Below the pieces are notes generated by a model. It was not told the DNA's origin and ran no database searches. It saw only the letters and a program-made list of their open reading frames with translations. Below, one piece after another: positions 26,151-35,197 of a stretch of DNA of 56,237 bases (position 1 is its first letter; the number at the start of each line of letters is the position of its first letter). Source of the stretch: Kandleria vitulina DSM 20405 (GTDB taxonomy: Bacteria; Bacillota_I; Bacilli_A; Erysipelotrichales; Coprobacillaceae); assembly GCF_000702065.1 (NCBI RefSeq), contig NZ_KL370858.1, positions 7,059 through 63,295 of the forward strand. The letters run 5' to 3'. The position numbers and the translations under genes are program-made.

Positions 26151-26690
26151 CTATTTAGCAAAAGGCATACCTAATTCAGTTAACAATGCTTTACCTTCTT
26201 CATCAGTCTTAGCAGTTGTAACGAATACAATATCCATACCTCTTAATTTGTTGACCTTATCGAAATCAATTTCAGGGAAGATCAACTGTTCCTTAACACC
26301 TAAAGTGTAGTTACCTCTTCCATCAAAAGAGTTATTTGGAACACCTCTGAAGTCTCTTACACGTGGTAAAGAGATAGATACTAATTTATCTAAGAATTCA
26401 TACATTCTTTCTCCACGTAAAGTAACCTTACATCCGATAGCCTGTCCTTCACGGATTTTGAAACCTGCGATAGATTTCTTAGCTTTAGTGATGATTGGTT
26501 TCTGACCAGAGATTAAAGTTAATTCTTCTACAGCTTCGTCTAATAATTTAGAGTTAGTAACTGCATCACCAACACCAATATTTAAGACGATTTTTTCCAT
26601 CTTAGGAAGCTGCATAATTGATTTATAGTTGAACTTAGCCATTAAGTTCTTACTGATTTCGTTATTATAACGTTCCTGTAATCTGTTCAT
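26151..26690 (-). CDS. rplE: 50S ribosomal protein L5
   Basis: L5 binds 5S rRNA and contacts the P-site tRNA. It has 179 residues: [29 protein letters not shown] at the start, [39 protein letters not shown] and the end [22 protein letters not shown]. It lies between rplX and rpsN. Confidence 0.98.
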   Translation of the reverse strand: MNRLQERYNNEISKNLMAKFNYKSIMQLPKMEKIVLNIGVGDAVTNSKLLDEAVEELTLISGQKPIITKAKKSIAGFKIREGQAIGCKVTLRGERMYEFLDKLVSISLPRVRDFRGVPNNSFDGRGNYTLGVKEQLIFPEIDFDKVNKLRGMDIVFVTTAKTDEEGKALLTELGMPFAK

Positions 26691-26706
26691 GATTGCCTCC
26701 TATAGA

Positions 26707-27027
26707 TTATTTCTTATTTTCTTTGATGACTTCACCAGTAGCTTTATTAACTCTGACTTTTTTGCCATCTTCAAATTTATAACCAAGCTTAACTTTAGCT
26801 TTAGCTTTAGTGTCATAGTATGCAACGTTAGAAGCATCGATTGGAGCTTCAACTGTCTGGATTCCACCTTCTGGATCAGACTGAGAAGGTTTGATATGTT
26901 TTTTAACTTTGTTGACACCTTCAACTACGACTTTATTTGTTTTATGGTTGATAGAAAGGATTTCTCCTGTCATACCTTTATCGCTACCAGCGATAACCAT
27001 AACTGTATCACCAACACGTACTTTCAT
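26707..27027 (-). CDS. rplX: 50S ribosomal protein L24
   Basis: L24 starts large-subunit assembly at the 5' end of 23S rRNA. It has 106 residues, with a KOW motif VRVGDTVMVIAGSDKGMTGEIL at the start, GVNKVKKHIKPSQSDPEGGI in the middle, and a lysine-rich end. It lies 14 bases after rplN. Confidence 0.98.
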   Translation of the reverse strand: MKVRVGDTVMVIAGSDKGMTGEILSINHKTNKVVVEGVNKVKKHIKPSQSDPEGGIQTVEAPIDASNVAYYDTKAKAKVKLGYKFEDGKKVRVNKATGEVIKENKK

Positions 27028-27041
27028 CGTTTCTTATCCTC

Positions 27042-27410
27042 CTATAATACTTCAGGAGCTAATGATACGATTCTCATGAAATCTGCATCTCTTAACTCTC
27101 TTGCAACAGGGCCAAAGATACGAGTCCCTTTAGGTGAGTTATCATCTTTGATGATTACACATGCGTTATCATCGAATCTGATGTAAGAACCGTTTTCACG
27201 AGTTACACCATATTTTGTTCTTACGATAACTGCCTTTACAACTTCACCTTTCTTTACTGTACCACCTGGAGTAGCCTGTTTTACTGATGCAACAACGACA
27301 TCACCGATGTTGCTTGTTTTTCTATTAGAACCGCCTAAATTTCTGATGACTAATACTTCCTTTGCACCAGTGTTATCAGCGACTTTTAATCTTGATTCGT
27401 TTTGGATCAT
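27042..27410 (-). CDS. rplN: 50S ribosomal protein L14
   Basis: L14 forms a bridge to the small subunit. It has 122 residues: [22 protein letters not shown] at the start, [22 protein letters not shown], and the end [23 protein letters not shown]. It lies between rpsQ and rplX. Confidence 0.98.
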   Translation of the reverse strand: MIQNESRLKVADNTGAKEVLVIRNLGGSNRKTSNIGDVVVASVKQATPGGTVKKGEVVKAVIVRTKYGVTRENGSYIRFDDNACVIIKDDNSPKGTRIFGPVARELRDADFMRIVSLAPEVL

Positions 27411-27434
27411 TGTTGTGACCTCCTTTCAGAAGAA

Positions 27435-27701
27435 TTAAATGATTTCTGCCTTCTTAACGACTTCTACTAAACGGAAACGTTTTGTTGCAGATAATGGTCT
27501 AGTTGCCATAATCTTAACGATATCACCAGTTCTAGCAACGTTATTTTCATCATGTGCTTTGAACTTTTTAGATGATTTCATACGTTTACCATATAACTTG
27601 TGAGATACATGTGTTTCTACAAGAACAGTGATAGTCTTATCCATCTTAGTAGAGATGACTGTTCCAGTGTAAACTTTACGATCGTTTCTTTCCATACTCA
27701 T
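27435..27701 (-). CDS. rpsQ: 30S ribosomal protein S17
   Basis: S17 is an OB-fold protein that binds 16S rRNA early. It has 88 residues: [27 protein letters not shown] at the start and [30 protein letters not shown] at the end. It lies 5 bases after rpmC. Confidence 0.98.
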   Translation of the reverse strand: MSMERNDRKVYTGTVISTKMDKTITVLVETHVSHKLYGKRMKSSKKFKAHDENNVARTGDIVKIMATRPLSATKRFRLVEVVKKAEII

Positions 27702-27706
27702 CTCTC

Positions 27707-27901
27707 CTATTTTTCTAATTCTCTTTCTCTAATTACAGTTTTGATTTTAGCAATTGACTTTCTAACTTCTCTGATACGAGCTGTATTTTCTAACTGTCCA
27801 GTAGCCTGCTGAAATCTTAAACTAAATAACTCTTTTTTGAACTCTTCTACTTTTTTAAGTAATTCAGTAGTTTCAATATTTCTAATATCTGCGACTTTCA
27901 T
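27707..27901 (-). CDS. rpmC: 50S ribosomal protein L29
   Basis: L29 sits at the peptide exit and takes part in docking trigger factor and SRP. It has 64 residues, all helical, with [57 protein letters not shown] precedes the ATG. It follows rplP by 3 bases. Confidence 0.97.
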   Translation of the reverse strand: MKVADIRNIETTELLKKVEEFKKELFSLRFQQATGQLENTARIREVRKSIAKIKTVIRERELEK

Positions 27902-27904
27902 GAG

Positions 27905-28315
27905 TTACTCACCTCTCTTAATGACTTTACATTTGATAGGTAACTTATGTGCAGCAAGTCTTAATGCTTCTCTTGCTACTTCTTCAGATACACCAGCTAC
28001 TTCAAACATAACTCGTCCTTCTTTAACAACTGCAACCCATTCTTCTGGAGAACCTTTACCTGAACCCATACGTACTTCCAATGGCTTCTTAGTTTTTGCT
28101 AAATGAGGGAAGATTCTAATCCAAACCTGTCCTTCACGGTTCATGTATCTATTGATAGCGATACGGGCTGCTTCAATCTGTCTTGAAGTGATCCAAGCAC
28201 CATCCTGGGCAACAAGACCATATTCACCAAAGGCAACAAATTTTCCACCTTTAGTCTTACCTTCATATTTAATTCTATGAGGTCTTCTATATTTTGTTCT
28301 CTTAGGCATTAACAT
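27905..28315 (-). CDS. rplP: 50S ribosomal protein L16
   Basis: L16 shapes the A-site tRNA entry in the large subunit. It has 136 residues: [22 protein letters not shown] at the start, [21 protein letters not shown], and [24 protein letters not shown]. The first ATG (MLMPKR) is kept because AAGGAGG is 10 bases upstream, but the third codon is also possible. It lies between rpsC and rpmC. Confidence 0.97.
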   Translation of the reverse strand: MLMPKRTKYRRPHRIKYEGKTKGGKFVAFGEYGLVAQDGAWITSRQIEAARIAINRYMNREGQVWIRIFPHLAKTKKPLEVRMGSGKGSPEEWVAVVKEGRVMFEVAGVSEEVAREALRLAAHKLPIKCKVIKRGE

Positions 28316-28317
28316 GA

Positions 28318-28971
28318 TTATTTGTCCTCCTTGTTTTTCTCAGGAAGAATTTCTCCCTTACAGATCCAGACTTTTACACCAAGCTTACCATAAGTAGTAT
28401 CAGCTTCAGCTGTAGCATAATCAATGTCAGCTCTTAATGTATGAAGAGGTACATTACCTTCAGAGTATCCTTCAGTTCTTGCCATATCAGCTCCACCTAA
28501 ACGACCTGATACTGCAGTTTTGATACCTTTAGCACCTGATCTCATAGCTGACTGGATAGCTCTCTTCTGAACTGTTCTGAATGAAGCTCTGTTTTCAAGC
28601 TGTTCAGCGATTCTCTTAGCAACTAACTGAGCGTTTGTATCAGCGTTCTTGATTTCAACAACGTTGATGTAAACCTGTTTACCGTCTACTAACTTAACAA
28701 CTTCTTTTCTTAAAGCATCAATAGCTTCTCCACCTTTACCGATGACAACACCAGGACGTGAAGTATGAACGAAGATATTGATTCTCTTCTTAGATCTTTC
28801 GATATCGATCTTTGCAACATATGCTCTTGATAGTTTTTCCTGAAGGAAATTACGGATTTTTAAATCTTCATGAAGTAATGTTGCGAATTCTTTATTATCT
28901 GCATACCATCTTGAACTCCAATCGCGGTTAACACCAACACGGAATCCTACTGGACTTACTTTCTGACCCAT
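28318..28971 (-). CDS. rpsC: 30S ribosomal protein S3
   Basis: S3 lines the mRNA entry channel. The ATG at 28971 gives [20 protein letters not shown] and 217 residues, and AGGAGG lies 8 bases upstream; a longer frame that overlaps rplV is not used. The KH domain motif [17 protein letters not shown] is present, and the C-terminal [16 protein letters not shown] is typical. It lies between rplV and rplP. Confidence 0.98.
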   Translation of the reverse strand: MGQKVSPVGFRVGVNRDWSSRWYADNKEFATLLHEDLKIRNFLQEKLSRAYVAKIDIERSKKRINIFVHTSRPGVVIGKGGEAIDALRKEVVKLVDGKQVYINVVEIKNADTNAQLVAKRIAEQLENRASFRTVQKRAIQSAMRSGAKGIKTAVSGRLGGADMARTEGYSEGNVPLHTLRADIDYATAEADTTYGKLGVKVWICKGEILPEKNKEDK

Positions 28972-28982
28972 TGTCTTTCCTC

Positions 28983-29315
28983 CTATTTTTCTTCTACCAC
29001 AGCAGTGATGTGGCATGTTCTCTTTAAGATTTGAGTTCCCTGTCCTTTTGCTTTAGCACGGAATCTCTTTAATGTAGGACCTTCGTCTACATAAATTTCT
29101 TTAATAACTAATTTATCTTTGTCTGCACCTTCATTATGTACAGCATTAGCTGCAGCTGAGCTAATTACTTTGATAATTGCAGGTGTAGCACTTTTATTCG
29201 TATATTCAAGAATACCTAATGCATCCTTGACACTCTTACCTCTAACTAAGTCCACGACTAATCTGGCTTTTTGAGCAGATACACGAATGTTTTTAGCTTG
29301 CGCTCTTGCTTCCAT
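28983..29315 (-). CDS. rplV: 50S ribosomal protein L22
   Basis: L22 reaches into the peptide exit tunnel, where macrolides and arrest peptides act. It has 110 residues: [24 protein letters not shown] at the start, and the tunnel-hairpin region with [29 protein letters not shown]. No unusual change in the hairpin is apparent. It lies between rpsS and rpsC. Confidence 0.98.
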   Translation of the reverse strand: MEARAQAKNIRVSAQKARLVVDLVRGKSVKDALGILEYTNKSATPAIIKVISSAAANAVHNEGADKDKLVIKEIYVDEGPTLKRFRAKAKGQGTQILKRTCHITAVVEEK

Positions 29316-29333
29316 GTTTATATCCTCCTCAAA

Positions 29334-29603
29334 TTACGCTTTTCCGTCAGTGATATGACCTTTGAATGTTCTAGTTGGAGCGAATTCTCCTAACTTATGA
29401 CCAACCATATCTTCAGTTACATATACTGGAATATGTTCTCTTCCATTATAGACAGCGAATGTATGTTCGATGAACTGAGGGAAGATTGTAGATCTTCTTG
29501 ACCAAGTTTTGATTACTTCTTTTTTGCCTGAAGCATTTAAAGCTTCCACTTTTTTCATTAAGTGTTCATCAACGAAAGGCCCTTTTTTCAAGCTTCTTGC
29601 CAT
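29334..29603 (-). CDS. rpsS: 30S ribosomal protein S19
   Basis: S19 forms a complex with S13 in the subunit head. It has 89 residues: [22 protein letters not shown] at the start, [48 protein letters not shown]-type sequence in the middle, and [12 protein letters not shown] at the end. It lies between rplB and rplV. Confidence 0.98.
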   Translation of the reverse strand: MARSLKKGPFVDEHLMKKVEALNASGKKEVIKTWSRRSTIFPQFIEHTFAVYNGREHIPVYVTEDMVGHKLGEFAPTRTFKGHITDGKA

Positions 29604-29620
29604 GTTTTCTTCTCCTCCTA

Positions 29621-30454
29621 TTATTTACCGTTTCTTCTACGTACGATTAATTTATTAGAATGTTTCTTACTATTTCTAGTCTTAACACCCATAGCTTTTT
29701 TACCCCAAGGAGTAAGTGGAGCTTTACGACCGATTGAAGTTTTACCTTCCCCACCACCATGAGGGTGATCGTTAGGGTTCATTACAGAACCACGAACTGT
29801 AGGTCTGATACCTTTCCAACGATTTCTACCAGCTTTACCGATGTTAACTAATGAATGATCTTCATTACCAACTTCACCGACAGTAGCACGGCAAACTTTT
29901 AAGAATTTTCTCACTTCACCAGAACTTAATCTGATTGTAGCGTATTTTCCTTCGAAACCAAGAATCTGAGCAGATACACCAGCAGATCTAGCAATCTGTC
30001 CACCTTTTCCTGGATGCATTTCAATATTGTGGATTAAAGTACCTTCTGGCATGTTACCCATTGGTAATGAGTTACCAGTTACGATATCCACTTCTTCACC
30101 AGACACGATTGTCTGACCAACTTCTAACCCCTTAGGAGCTAAGATATATCTCTTTTCACCATCTGCATAGTTGATTAATGCGATGTTTGCTGATCTGTTT
30201 GGATCATATTCGATAGTAGCAACTTTACCAGGTACATTATCTTTATTTCTCTTGAAATCGATAATTCTGTATTTTCTCTTATGTCCACCACCATGATGTC
30301 TAGTAGTGATCTGACCCTGGTTGTTACGTCCAGCTTTCTTATTAACAGTTGTCAATAATGACTTTTCAGGTTTCTGAGCAGTGATTTCTTCTTTAGTCAA
30401 TGCTGTCATATTACGACGACCGTTAGTAGTAGGCTTATATGCTTTAATAGGCAT
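29621..30454 (-). CDS. rplB: 50S ribosomal protein L2
   Basis: L2 supports peptidyl transferase activity and subunit joining. The ATG at 30454 gives [17 protein letters not shown] and 277 residues; AAGGAGG lies 8 bases upstream. The [16 protein letters not shown] segment and the C-terminal [28 protein letters not shown] with the essential histidine region are present. It lies between rplW and rpsS. Confidence 0.98.
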   Translation of the reverse strand: MPIKAYKPTTNGRRNMTALTKEEITAQKPEKSLLTTVNKKAGRNNQGQITTRHHGGGHKRKYRIIDFKRNKDNVPGKVATIEYDPNRSANIALINYADGEKRYILAPKGLEVGQTIVSGEEVDIVTGNSLPMGNMPEGTLIHNIEMHPGKGGQIARSAGVSAQILGFEGKYATIRLSSGEVRKFLKVCRATVGEVGNEDHSLVNIGKAGRNRWKGIRPTVRGSVMNPNDHPHGGGEGKTSIGRKAPLTPWGKKAMGVKTRNSKKHSNKLIVRRRNGK

Positions 30455-30515
30455 TGTTTGTTCCTCCTTATTTAGTCTCTGGGACGAGTGCATCCCAATA
30501 AAGTTTTAGCAATGA

Positions 30516-30806
30516 TTATTCTTCACCGAATAAGTTGATTGTATTTCCTTCAGCTAAAGAAACGATTGCTTTCTTTCTTGCGTTAGTCTTACCAACGTAA
30601 CGACCAACTCTTTTTGTTTTACCTTTAATGTTCATAGTGTTAACGCTTGTTACTTTTACATTGAACATAGCTTCAACAGCCTGTTTGATTTCAGTCTTGT
30701 TAGAGTTAACATCTACATCGAAAGTATACTTGTTTTCATCCTGCATTAATCTGATAGATTTTTCAGTTAAAACAGGTTTCTTTAATACATCAGTAATGTG
30801 TGCCAT
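30516..30806 (-). CDS. rplW: 50S ribosomal protein L23
   Basis: L23 is the docking site for trigger factor and SRP at the tunnel exit. It has 96 residues: [27 protein letters not shown], then [21 protein letters not shown] and a basic loop. Its ATG overlaps the rplD stop by one base (TAATG), so translation is coupled. Confidence 0.97.
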   Translation of the reverse strand: MAHITDVLKKPVLTEKSIRLMQDENKYTFDVDVNSNKTEIKQAVEAMFNVKVTSVNTMNIKGKTKRVGRYVGKTNARKKAIVSLAEGNTINLFGEE

Positions 30807-31429
30807 TATGCAAGTACCTCCTCAACAGCTTTGATTGCTGCTTCAGTCATGAATAAGTTTGTGCTATCTAAAATATCATAAACGTTTACATGCTTAGCAT
30901 CGATTAACTTAACATTTGATAAGTTTCTTGCAGATAATGCAACATTATCATTTAATTCATCAACAACAACTAATGCTTTTCTAGGAGTATTGAACGCAGT
31001 CATTACTTCTTTCATGTTCTTAGTCTTAATTGAATCAAATGCTAAATCATTTAAAGCAGTGAATTCATTGTCGATTAATTTCTGAGATAATGCAGATCTT
31101 AATGCAAGTCTTCTTACTTTTCTATTTAATTTGAATTTATAGCTTCTTGGAGTAGGACCAAATACAGTTCCTCCACCTACCCACTGAGGAGCACGTGTAG
31201 ATCCCTGTCTAGCTCTACCTGTACCTTTCTGTCTCCAAGGTTTCTTTCCGCCGCCTCTTACTTCAGAACGACCTTTAACCTTATGAGTCCCCTGTCTTAA
31301 TGAAGCTCTCTGTAGTAATACCATATCAAAGATTGCCTGATTGTTTGGTTCGATTGCGAATACCGCATCGTTTAATTCGATTTCACCAACGTTTTCAGCT
31401 TTCTGGTTTAATAATGCAACTTTTGCCAT
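30806..31429 (-). CDS. rplD: 50S ribosomal protein L4
   Basis: L4 extends a loop into the exit tunnel and, in E. coli, represses the S10 operon. The ATG at 31429 gives [19 protein letters not shown] and 207 residues; GAGGAGG is 8 bases upstream. The tunnel loop with [30 protein letters not shown] is intact. It lies between rplC and rplW. Whether it controls the rpsJ leader here is unknown. Confidence 0.98.
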   Translation of the reverse strand: MAKVALLNQKAENVGEIELNDAVFAIEPNNQAIFDMVLLQRASLRQGTHKVKGRSEVRGGGKKPWRQKGTGRARQGSTRAPQWVGGGTVFGPTPRSYKFKLNRKVRRLALRSALSQKLIDNEFTALNDLAFDSIKTKNMKEVMTAFNTPRKALVVVDELNDNVALSARNLSNVKLIDAKHVNVYDILDSTNLFMTEAAIKAVEEVLA

Positions 31430-31452
31430 GTCTATTTCCTCCTCTCGCTTCA

Positions 31453-32148
31453 TTATTCAGCTGCTGCTGCAGCTTCTTCTTTAGCATAAGAAACTAATTC
31501 CTTAGCTTCGTTTACCTTTCCGTTTTTCTTAACTGCTGAATGAATAACAACTAAACCTTTCTTTGGTCCAGGAACTGATCCTGAGATTAAGATACAATTG
31601 TTAGCTGCATCAACAGCAACTACTTCTAAGTTCTGAACTGTTCTTGTAACATGTCCATACTGTCCTGGTAATTTCTTACCTGGAGCAATTCTATTTGGAG
31701 CGATTGGCCCCATTGAACCAGCGTGTCTGTGGTTAGGACCTCCACCATGAGCCATTGGAGTACGCTGATAACCAAATCTCTTGATTGTACCAGTGTATCC
31801 GTGACCTTTACTAGTTCCCTGAACGTCAACGATTTCACCAGCAGCAAAGCTATCAACTGAAATTTCCTGACCAACTTCATAACTCATCATTTCGTCATAA
31901 CGAAATTCTTTGATGAAGCGCTTAGGAGCAGTGTTTGCTTTAGCTACGTGTCCAAGTTCTGGCTTGTTTGCTAATTTTTCTCTCTTGTCTTCGAAACCAA
32001 CCTGTACAGCATTGTATCCATCAGTTTCAACTGTCTTCTTCTGAAGAACAACGTTTGGAGTTGCTTCTACAACTGTTACTGGGATTAACTTACCGTCAGT
32101 AGTGAAAACTTGAGTCATACCGATCTTACGGCCTAAGATTCCTTTCAT
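31453..32148 (-). CDS. rplC: 50S ribosomal protein L3
   Basis: L3 is needed early in large-subunit assembly and reaches the peptidyl transferase centre. It has 231 residues: [15 protein letters not shown] at the start, and [23 protein letters not shown] with [23 protein letters not shown] in the middle. The C-terminus has an alanine/glutamate-rich tail ([10 protein letters not shown]) beyond the usual end. It lies 20 bases after rpsJ. Confidence 0.98.
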   Translation of the reverse strand: MKGILGRKIGMTQVFTTDGKLIPVTVVEATPNVVLQKKTVETDGYNAVQVGFEDKREKLANKPELGHVAKANTAPKRFIKEFRYDEMMSYEVGQEISVDSFAAGEIVDVQGTSKGHGYTGTIKRFGYQRTPMAHGGGPNHRHAGSMGPIAPNRIAPGKKLPGQYGHVTRTVQNLEVVAVDAANNCILISGSVPGPKKGLVVIHSAVKKNGKVNEAKELVSYAKEEAAAAAE

Positions 32149-32168
32149 GAGTTACACCTCTACCTTTC

Positions 32169-32477
32169 TTATAATTTAATTTCAATGTCAACACCAGATG
32201 GCAATTCAAGACGAGTTAATACGTCAACTGTTTCTGGAGTTGGGTTCACAATGTCAATAAGACGTTTGTGAGTTCTGATTTCAAACTGTTCACGAGAATC
32301 TTTGTATTTATGAACAGCTCTCAAGATTGTATAAATTTCTTTTTCTGTAGGAAGTGGTACTGGACCAACGACCTGAGCGCCTGATTTCTTAGCAGCGCCA
32401 ACAATCTTTTCTGCTGAATCATCTAAGATCTTGTGATCGAATGATTTCAATCTAATTCTGATTTTGTTGTTTGCCAT
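32169..32477 (-). CDS. rpsJ: 30S ribosomal protein S10
   Basis: S10 is a head protein and also the NusE antitermination factor. It has 102 residues: [42 protein letters not shown]-type start and [35 protein letters not shown] at the end. It is the first gene of the super-operon. No rpsG or fusA lies upstream. It is preceded by a structured leader and a good promoter. Confidence 0.98.
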   Translation of the reverse strand: MANNKIRIRLKSFDHKILDDSAEKIVGAAKKSGAQVVGPVPLPTEKEIYTILRAVHKYKDSREQFEIRTHKRLIDIVNPTPETVDVLTRLELPSGVDIEIKL

Positions 32478-32490
32478 GATTTGTTCCTCC

Positions 32491-32580
32491 TTGTCTATTT
32501 GTTAGACAACGCTCAATGCGAATTCCCTGAGACACCCTTCCGTTCATGACAACGGCTGTCAGCGTTTCAGCAACCTCGCA
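32491..32580 (-). promoter_or_regulatory. Structured 5' leader of the rpsJ operon
   Basis: The transcript can form three nested helices: TGCGA/TCGCA (32576-32580 with 32517-32521), CTGACA with TGTC-TC-AG (32557-32562 with 32527-32534, two bases bulged) and CCGTT/AACGG (32551-32555 with 32540-32544, loop GTCATG... read on the minus strand). A separate 7-bp hairpin TTGTCTA-ACAAA-TAGACAA (32491-32509) ends just at the AGGAGG of rpsJ. This is consistent with a ribosomal-protein autoregulatory leader; the ligand is not known from the sequence. Confidence 0.6.
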
Positions 32581-32605
32581 CATCTACGCGTTTCACAACA
32601 GTGAT

Positions 32606-32634
32606 ATATTACCCTATTCATTTCAGTAATGCAA
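32606..32634 (-). promoter_or_regulatory. Promoter of the rpsJ (S10-spc-alpha) operon
   Basis: TTGCAT (32629-32634) and TAATAT (32606-32611) are separated by 17 bases. The expected start near 32599 gives a leader of about 120 bases. Confidence 0.75.
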
Positions 32635-32697
32635 TACTTTTTTTGATTTTTTTCCTTTATTTTCGGACTTTTTTTAAGAAACCTCTTTCTTTATTAA

Positions 32698-32711
32698 TGT
32701 AAGTGTTTACA
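32698..32711. promoter_or_regulatory. cre-like palindrome between rpsJ and the GIY-YIG gene
   Basis: TGTAAGTGTTTACA lies within AATGTAA-GTGT-TTACATT, and differs from the CcpA-type sequence TGTAAGCGTTTACA by one base. It is about 80 bases upstream of the GIY-YIG start and about 65 bases upstream of the rpsJ -35 box, so the target is unclear. The rest of the interval between the two genes (about 310 bases) holds the rpsJ leader and promoter and, near 32770, a TATAAT for the plus-strand gene. Confidence 0.5.
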
Positions 32712-32789
32712 TTAAACAATTACCCCATTTATAGATTGTATACAAAATAAAACAATCTTATATGTTACTATAATAAAGAGGTGAAAACG

Positions 32790-33104
32790 ATGTACTATAT
32801 CTACATATTACGCTGCAATGACCATTCCTTATATACAGGAATAACCAATAATATAGAAAAACGCATGCACCAGCACTTCCATAAAGAAGCCGCCGGTGCA
32901 AAATATACCAAATCCCATCCTCCTTTATATATAGAAGCCATCTGGCAATGCGAAAACCGTTCAAAAGCTTCTAAACTTGAATATCGTATAAAAAAGCTCA
33001 CGAAAAAGAAAAAAGAGGCATTGATCCTCTCCCATGACTTATCAGTCATAGAAAGCATCAACCCTCTCGATTATTATTTCATATCCTTTAAGAATGCCTT
33101 ATAA
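32790..33104 (+). CDS. GIY-YIG nuclease-like protein (UPF0213/YazA-type)
   Basis: This 104-residue protein is a single GIY-YIG domain of the small YhbQ/YazA group, whose role is poorly known (DNA-repair-related nuclease activity has been proposed). Seen: YYIYILRCNDHSLYTGITN at the start, with the conserved Tyr and Gly, Arg25 in KRMHQH, and an ASKLEYRIKKL segment that holds the metal-binding glutamate. The ATG at 32790 is 6 bases after GAGGTG. It is one of the few plus-strand genes, and its last 31 bases overlap the 3' end of the convergent M18 aminopeptidase gene. Confidence 0.88.
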   Translation: MYYIYILRCNDHSLYTGITNNIEKRMHQHFHKEAAGAKYTKSHPPLYIEAIWQCENRSKASKLEYRIKKLTKKKKEALILSHDLSVIESINPLDYYFISFKNAL

Positions 33105-34456
33105 GCTCTTACTGCTTCAAAGACATCAACCTTTGAACATACTTCCTGTGGAGAATGCATACAAAGAACAGCTAACCCTGCATCAATAACTTCCATACCG
33201 TAGTTGGCCATGATGTAGGCGATTGTTCCTCCGCCTCCAACATCAACTTTACCAAGTTCAGCAGTCTGGAACTGCACATTATTTTTCGCCATAACATTTC
33301 TGATAGCTGCAATATATTCCGCATTCGCATCATTAGACCCAGACTTACCACGACTACCAGTAAACTTATTGAAGACAATACCTTTTCCTAAGAAAGCCGC
33401 ATTCTTGCTTTCAAAGACATCCGCATAAAGTGGATCATAGCCAGCAGAGACATCACTTGACAACATCTTACTGCGAGAAATAGCTCTTCTCACTGAAAGA
33501 TCAGAATCAAATCCCATCAATGCCATAAGTTCAGCAGTAGTATTCTCAAAGAACTTAGAATGCATACCACTTGCCCCAACAGAACCAATTTCTTCTTTAT
33601 CTACTAATAATGTACAAGCAGTACGATCTGGTGTTTCAATATCCAACATCGCAAATAATGAAGTCCAAGCACAGATCTTATCATCTTGACCATAAGCAAG
33701 AATCATAGAACGATCAAAGCCAAGATCTCTTGCTTTATCTGCAGGAACTAATTCTAATTCTGCAGAAAGGAAATCTTCTTCTTCTACATCATACTTCTCT
33801 TTAAGTAATCTTAAGACATTAGCTTTTACATTATCTTTTTCTACATCATTTAATGTCTGACTACCAACCAATAGGTCAAGAGATTCCCCTTCAATAACCA
33901 CATTAGCTTTCTTTGACATCTGATTTCCTGCTAAATGAATTAGAAGATCAGTAACAGTAAAGACTGGATCATTATCATCTTCTCCAATATTCACTTTTAC
34001 AGTTGTACCATCCATCTTTACAATAACCCCATGAAGAGCTAGAGGGATAGTAACCCACTGATACTTCTTAATACCACCATAATAATGTGTATCAAGATAA
34101 GCAAAACCTTCTTTTTCATATAAAGGATTCTGCTTAATATCCAATCTAGGTGAATCAATATGAGCACCAAGAATGTTCATACCATTTTCAATAGAATCTT
34201 TACCAATATGATAAAGCACGACTGCCTTATTATTATAGATGGCATATACCTTATCACCTGCTTGAAGCTTCTTGTTTTCCTTTAAACATGATTCAATTGA
34301 TACATAGCCATGCTTTTCAGCCATATCTTTAGCAAGGTCTACGCATTCTCTTTCTGTCTTCCCTAAATCAAGACAGATCTTATATCGCTCTGCGATTTCA
34401 TTCATATCATGAAGCTGTGCTTCATCATATGATTCCCACAAAGTTTTTCTTTCCAT
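33074..34456 (-). CDS. M18-family zinc aminopeptidase
   Basis: This is a cytosolic two-metal aminopeptidase that removes N-terminal residues from peptides (family prefers acidic or neutral residues). The ATG at 34456 gives 460 residues; AAAGGAG is 9 bases upstream, while the TTG three codons earlier touches the site. Motifs: GAHIDSPRLD (metal His and catalytic Asp), GQDDKICAW (bridging Asp), VDKEEIGSVG (Glu pair), SSDVSAGYDP, and MHSPQE (metal His) near the end. The length fits M18. It converges on the GIY-YIG gene with a 31-base overlap, and diverges from pduL. Confidence 0.93.
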   Translation of the reverse strand: MERKTLWESYDEAQLHDMNEIAERYKICLDLGKTERECVDLAKDMAEKHGYVSIESCLKENKKLQAGDKVYAIYNNKAVVLYHIGKDSIENGMNILGAHIDSPRLDIKQNPLYEKEGFAYLDTHYYGGIKKYQWVTIPLALHGVIVKMDGTTVKVNIGEDDNDPVFTVTDLLIHLAGNQMSKKANVVIEGESLDLLVGSQTLNDVEKDNVKANVLRLLKEKYDVEEEDFLSAELELVPADKARDLGFDRSMILAYGQDDKICAWTSLFAMLDIETPDRTACTLLVDKEEIGSVGASGMHSKFFENTTAELMALMGFDSDLSVRRAISRSKMLSSDVSAGYDPLYADVFESKNAAFLGKGIVFNKFTGSRGKSGSNDANAEYIAAIRNVMAKNNVQFQTAELGKVDVGGGGTIAYIMANYGMEVIDAGLAVLCMHSPQEVCSKVDVFEAVRAYKAFLKDMK

Positions 34457-34479
34457 TTTTTTCAACTCCTTTGTCGTAT

Positions 34480-34508
34480 ATTGTAAAAGTTTTTTTCAAC
34501 GTAATCAA
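34480..34508 (-). promoter_or_regulatory. Promoter of the M18 aminopeptidase gene
   Basis: TTGATT (34503-34508) and TACAAT (34480-34485) are 17 bases apart, with a short leader to the AAAGGAG site. Confidence 0.65.
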
Positions 34509-34530
34509 GCAATACGACTTAACTCCTCAA

Positions 34531-34569
34531 TGTAAACTCTTACATTTCTACTTTAAAAAAGAATAAAAT
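34531..34569 (+). promoter_or_regulatory. Promoter of pduL with overlapping cre-like operator
   Basis: TGTAAACTCTTACA (34531-34544), inside AATGTAA-ACTC-TTACATT, differs from the cre consensus at one central base. Its right arm overlaps a -35 box TTACAT (34540-34545), which is followed after 18 bases by TAAAAT (34564-34569). Confidence 0.55.
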
Positions 34570-34604
34570 AGGAGTAAGATGGGTGTAGGAGGTACGTTTT
34601 AATT

Positions 34605-35168
34605 ATGGAAGAATTTATCGTTGAAACATCAGCACGTCATGTGCATCTTTCACAAGCTGACCTTGATACCCTATTTGGAGAAGGCTATCAGCTTACTGTG
34701 AAAAAATATCTTTCTCAGCCAGGACAGTTTGCCTGCAATGAAAAAGTAACAGTCGTAGGAAGCCGTGGAGAAAAAGCCATGTCAGTCATCGGCCCTGTCC
34801 GCAAGGCAAGCCAGGTCGAAGTCGCTATGACAGATGCGCGTGCTTTAGGTCTTAATGCCACTATTAGAGAATCAGGAGATATTGAAGGCACTGAAGGATG
34901 TGTCCTAAAAGGCCCTAAAGGTGAAGTCACTTTAACAAAAGGTGTTATTGCCGCAAAGCGCCATGTCCACATGACACCAGATGATGCCAAACGCTTCAAT
35001 GTTGCTAACGGTGAAATCGTAAATGTAAAAATCGAAACCGAAGGTCGTTCACTAATCTTTGGCGATACAGTTGTCAGAGTATCTGACAACTACGCTCTTG
35101 CAATGCATATTGATACTGATGAATCTAACGCTGCTGGTGGTCCTAAAAAAGGAACTATCGTAAAATAA
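34605..35168 (+). CDS. pduL: PduL-type phosphate acyltransferase (phosphotransacylase)
   Basis: PduL exchanges CoA and phosphate on acetyl or propionyl groups, giving the acyl phosphate used for ATP formation by acetate or propionate kinase. It has 187 residues with two similar halves. The histidine motifs ARHVHLS (near residue 10) and AKRHVHMTP (near 121) and the end MHIDTDESNAA are diagnostic. There is no encapsulation peptide-like N-terminal helix and no microcompartment gene nearby, so it is probably the housekeeping phosphotransacetylase. AGGAGG lies 12 bases before the ATG, a slightly long spacing. A terminator follows. Confidence 0.93.
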   Translation: MEEFIVETSARHVHLSQADLDTLFGEGYQLTVKKYLSQPGQFACNEKVTVVGSRGEKAMSVIGPVRKASQVEVAMTDARALGLNATIRESGDIEGTEGCVLKGPKGEVTLTKGVIAAKRHVHMTPDDAKRFNVANGEIVNVKIETEGRSLIFGDTVVRVSDNYALAMHIDTDESNAAGGPKKGTIVK

Positions 35169-35173
35169 AAGCT

Positions 35174-35197
35174 AGCCCGCTTACGCGGGCTTTTTTT
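35174..35197 (+). terminator. Intrinsic terminator after pduL
   Basis: AGCCCGC-TTAC-GCGGGCT is followed by seven T. It overlaps the stop codon of the convergent YitT-type gene and may serve both. Confidence 0.93.

Noticed and set aside
26689-27186. Long plus-strand frame (165 codons) antisense to rplX and rplN
   Set aside because: It mirrors the codon bias of two conserved ribosomal genes; there is no ribosome site and the composition is not protein-like.
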